Assembly (NCBI GenBank): GCA_023387585.1 | Contig: JAEWHZ010000308.1 | Coordinates: 1 to 6,375, forward strand | Length of the DNA stretch: 6,375 nt | Origin: Pseudomonadota bacterium | Lineage (GTDB): Bacteria > Pseudomonadota > Alphaproteobacteria > Rhizobiales > Devosiaceae | Direction: 5' to 3' | Shown: positions 5,855 through 6,375 of the stretch, one piece after another | Layout: the number at the start of each line of letters is the position of its first letter | How positions within the stretch are numbered: the stretch's first letter is position 1 | Made by a program: the position numbers and the translations under genes | Notes under the pieces: model-generated | Databases searched by the model: none | The model's input: only the letters and a program-made list of their open reading frames with translations | Told to the model about the DNA's origin: nothing

Positions 5855-6375
5855 ACCTCCTCCCCCAGCCGATATCCGATGCCGCGAACCGTCTGGATCA
5901 AGCCCGACCCCAATTTGGCGCGAAGGTTATGGACATGGACCTCGACGGCGTTGCTCTCGACATCTTCCTGCCAGCCATAGAGTTTTTCCTCGATCAGGCG
6001 TTTCGACAGCACCTGGCCGGGATGGATCATCAGAGCATGCAGGATGGCATATTCGCGCCGGGACAGGCGAAGAGGCTGCCCGCCCCGCTCGGCGGTCCGG
6101 CTTGCGGGGTCGAGCCGCAGATCGCGCCATTCCAGCTCGGCCCGCGGCTGGCCCGAAGCCCGGCGGACCAAGGCCCGCAGCCTTGCCGCCACCTCGTCGA
6201 GATCGAAAGGCTTGCCCAGATAGTCGTCGGCGCCGGCATCCAGCCCGAGAATGCGGTCGGGGACCCGGTCGCGCGCCGTCAGCAGCAGGACGGGCGTGGT
6301 ATCGCGGCGCCCGCGCATGGCCTTGAGCACATCGAGGCCCGAACCGTCCGGAAGCATCAGGTCGAGCACCAGCGC
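5851..6375 (-). CDS. OmpR-family response regulator, QseB/PmrA/TctD type (N-terminus cut by window end)
   Basis: 174 residues to the stop are visible; roughly the first 45 are outside the window. The receiver part keeps the phospho-acceptor Asp in LVLDLMLPDGSGLDVL (visible residue 5), Thr33 in LLLTARD and Lys55 in GADDYLGKPF. A winged-helix DNA-binding domain (about 80-172) follows, with LSRREYAILHALM, the recognition stretch ESNAVEVHVHNLRAKL (140-155) and the wing IQTVRGIGYRL. The SNAVEVHVHNLRAKL wording is characteristic of the QseB/PmrA/TctD subgroup, whose members bind tandem TTAA-type half sites 11 bases apart. The frame runs unbroken to the window edge (Ala-Leu-Val-Leu-Asp), so the GTG at 6369 is internal, not a start. 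Its stop overlaps the kinase start, giving a coupled operon. It is the probable binder of the CTTAAG repeat before the YkuD gene. Confidence 0.93.
   Translation of the reverse strand, partial: ALVLDLMLPDGSGLDVLKAMRGRRDTTPVLLLTARDRVPDRILGLDAGADDYLGKPFDLDEVAARLRALVRRASGQPRAELEWRDLRLDPASRTAERGGQPLRLSRREYAILHALMIHPGQVLSKRLIEEKLYGWQEDVESNAVEVHVHNLRAKLGSGLIQTVRGIGYRLGEEV

Noticed and set aside
4778..5980. 400-codon open frame on the plus strand opposite the kinase gene
   Set aside because: It is antisense to all the intact kinase boxes; its composition is typical of a GC-rich shadow frame.
6367..6369. GTG as the start of the response regulator
   Set aside because: It would begin just before the phospho-acceptor Asp and remove most of the receiver domain; the frame continues to the window edge.

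Overview
This GC-rich window (by eye well above 60% G+C) with tightly packed genes, frequent GTG/TTG starts and 4-base stop/start overlaps looks like a chromosomal segment of an alphaproteobacterium. The evidence for that is the SqrR/BigR-type regulator, the twin-arginine YkuD lipoprotein and the general base composition. No rRNA, tRNA, mobile element or CRISPR array is visible. Two gene groups face each other and meet tail to tail at 3716-3719.

The left group (plus strand, 2-3719) is a sulfur-stress operon of the BigR/SqrR class. In order it holds the C-terminal part of a metallo-beta-lactamase-fold (Blh/persulfide dioxygenase-like) protein, a dithiol ArsR-family repressor, two small YeeE/YedE membrane proteins that look like two halves of a sulfur-species transporter, a DUF442 rhodanese-like sulfurtransferase, and a full-length SulP anion transporter with a STAS domain. 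The likely logic is that reactive sulfur species oxidise the repressor. The enzymes then convert persulfide to sulfite or thiosulfate, and the membrane proteins move sulfur compounds across the inner membrane. The operon promoter is outside the window to the left.

The right group (minus strand, 6375-3716) is a two-component system of the QseBC/PmrAB/TctDE type. The response regulator lacks its N-terminus because the window ends there. It is followed by the histidine kinase with a 4-base overlap and, after an 81-base gap, by an L,D-transpeptidase-fold (YkuD) lipoprotein. In that gap lies a perfect CTTAAG-N5-CTTAAG direct repeat, which has the form of a PmrA/BasR-type box. It also reads as TTAA-N7-TTAA, close to the CtrA box. 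It suggests the cell-wall enzyme is controlled by the neighbouring response regulator, or possibly by CtrA.

All functions are inferred from motifs read by eye. The two most testable observations are the direct-repeat operator in front of the YkuD gene and the 66-residue-spaced cysteine pair of the ArsR repressor in an operon that ends in a SulP transporter. Nothing in the window requires an entirely new kind of system.
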